Shown one piece after another: positions 5,574 to 6,033 of a DNA stretch of 6,033 bases. The stretch comes from Verrucomicrobiia bacterium (GTDB taxonomy: Bacteria; Verrucomicrobiota; Verrucomicrobiia; Limisphaerales; DTLC01). A program made the translations under genes and the position numbers. The stretch is taken from positions 1-6,033 of the forward strand of contig JANWZY010000184.1 of the NCBI GenBank assembly GCA_025061935.1, written 5' to 3'. A model generated the notes under the pieces. It worked only from the letters and a program-made list of their open reading frames with translations. It searched no databases and was not told the DNA's origin. How positions within the stretch are numbered: position 1 is the stretch's first letter; each line of letters opens with the position of its first letter.

Positions 5574-6033
5574 TCACCGCCCCCGCCGCGATAAGCTTGC
5601 AGGACCGCCACTGTTGCCAAACGATTCAGGCCCGACTACTGGACCGTACCGGGCCGCGCCGCCAGACCCCAATCGTCTTAGCACTTCGAGGCAAGCACGT
5701 ACAGCGTGATATGGGTCTTTCCATTCGCTCACTTTGGGCAGCGTGTTGTCCGGCTTGCCGTCCGGCCCGATGCGCCAATACCACTCGCCGTGCACGCGGT
5801 CAACGACCTTCCCCTCGATGAACTCCCACACGCGCAGTGCAGCGCCGAGGTACTGTTCATCCCCGGAGATTTGGTACGCGTTGATGAACCCGACCACAGC
5901 CTCCGCTTGCGGCCACCATTCTTTGCCAGAATCAACGATCCTGCCCGCGCGCCCTTCATAAACCAGCCCGCCGTCGGTGTCCACCCCCTCATCGAGCGTT
6001 TTTTCAGCCATGCGCAAAGCGAGCGGCCGGACA
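5574..6033 (-). CDS. AGE-family sugar 2-epimerase, C-terminal part (partial)
   Basis: The reading frame enters from the right edge and ends at the TGA at 5574-5576; about 152 codons are visible, roughly the last third of an enzyme of about 400 residues. Members of this (alpha/alpha)6-barrel family epimerise C2 of N-acetylglucosamine, glucose/mannose units or cellobiose-type disaccharides. Visible motifs are GVDTDGGLVY, KEWWPQAEAVVGFINAY with the conserved Trp-Trp-x-Gln-Ala-Glu, and EWKDPYHAVRACLEVL; the His in the last motif (codon 5708-5706) aligns with the C-terminal catalytic His of the family. The WK-PYH-RA form resembles cellobiose 2-epimerases more than GlcNAc 2-epimerases, but substrate choice depends on residues outside the window. 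The last 30 or so residues are Gly/Ser/Arg-rich and not conserved. The true start is outside the window. Confidence 0.85.
   Translation of the reverse strand, partial: VRPLALRMAEKTLDEGVDTDGGLVYEGRAGRIVDSGKEWWPQAEAVVGFINAYQISGDEQYLGAALRVWEFIEGKVVDRVHGEWYWRIGPDGKPDNTLPKVSEWKDPYHAVRACLEVLRRLGSGGAARYGPVVGPESFGNSGGPASLSRRGR

Overview
The window looks like a chromosomal segment from a fairly GC-rich Gram-negative bacterium. The exosortase implies a cell with an outer membrane. The style of the exosortase loop (DDGHGLLVPF), the GT-C protein and the Fmt N-terminus (GTAELACPSL) suggest to me a Verrucomicrobia/PVC-type lineage, but this is an impression from memory and no search was run.

Layout: on the minus strand, in order of transcription, lie a WecG/TagA/CpsF-family glycosyltransferase (4010-3231), a multi-membrane-span GT-C-type glycosyltransferase (start about 2945, stop 1383), an exosortase with an intact Cys/Arg/His triad (1150-65), and the first 22 codons of a further protein with a signal peptide (68 to the left edge). 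This last gene starts inside the exosortase stop codon (GTGA) and has a strong Shine-Dalgarno sequence. Divergent to this group, on the plus strand, is fmt, methionyl-tRNA formyltransferase (4294-5244). Convergent with fmt, entering from the right edge on the minus strand, is the 3' part of an AGE-family (N-acylglucosamine 2-epimerase / cellobiose 2-epimerase) gene, 6033-5574.

How the genes fit together: exosortases sort proteins with PEP-CTERM-like tails and are often encoded in exopolysaccharide loci. The two glycosyltransferases next to this one fit that pattern: a cytosolic-face WecG-type enzyme adding an early sugar to a lipid-linked intermediate, and a polytopic GT-C enzyme using a lipid-linked sugar donor on the outer face of the membrane. 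The signal-peptide gene coupled to the exosortase may be an accessory (EpsI-like) factor, but only its first residues are visible. fmt is a housekeeping gene that happens to be adjacent. The AGE enzyme could supply an epimerised sugar, but the link is conjectural.

The four gaps (1151-1382, 2946-3230, 4011-4293, 5245-5573) hold no RNA gene, CRISPR array or mobile element that I can recognise, only small palindromes and short repeats. I saw nothing that amounts to a clearly new system. The most useful leads are the translationally coupled exosortase partner at the left edge and the exosortase/GT-C/WecG grouping.
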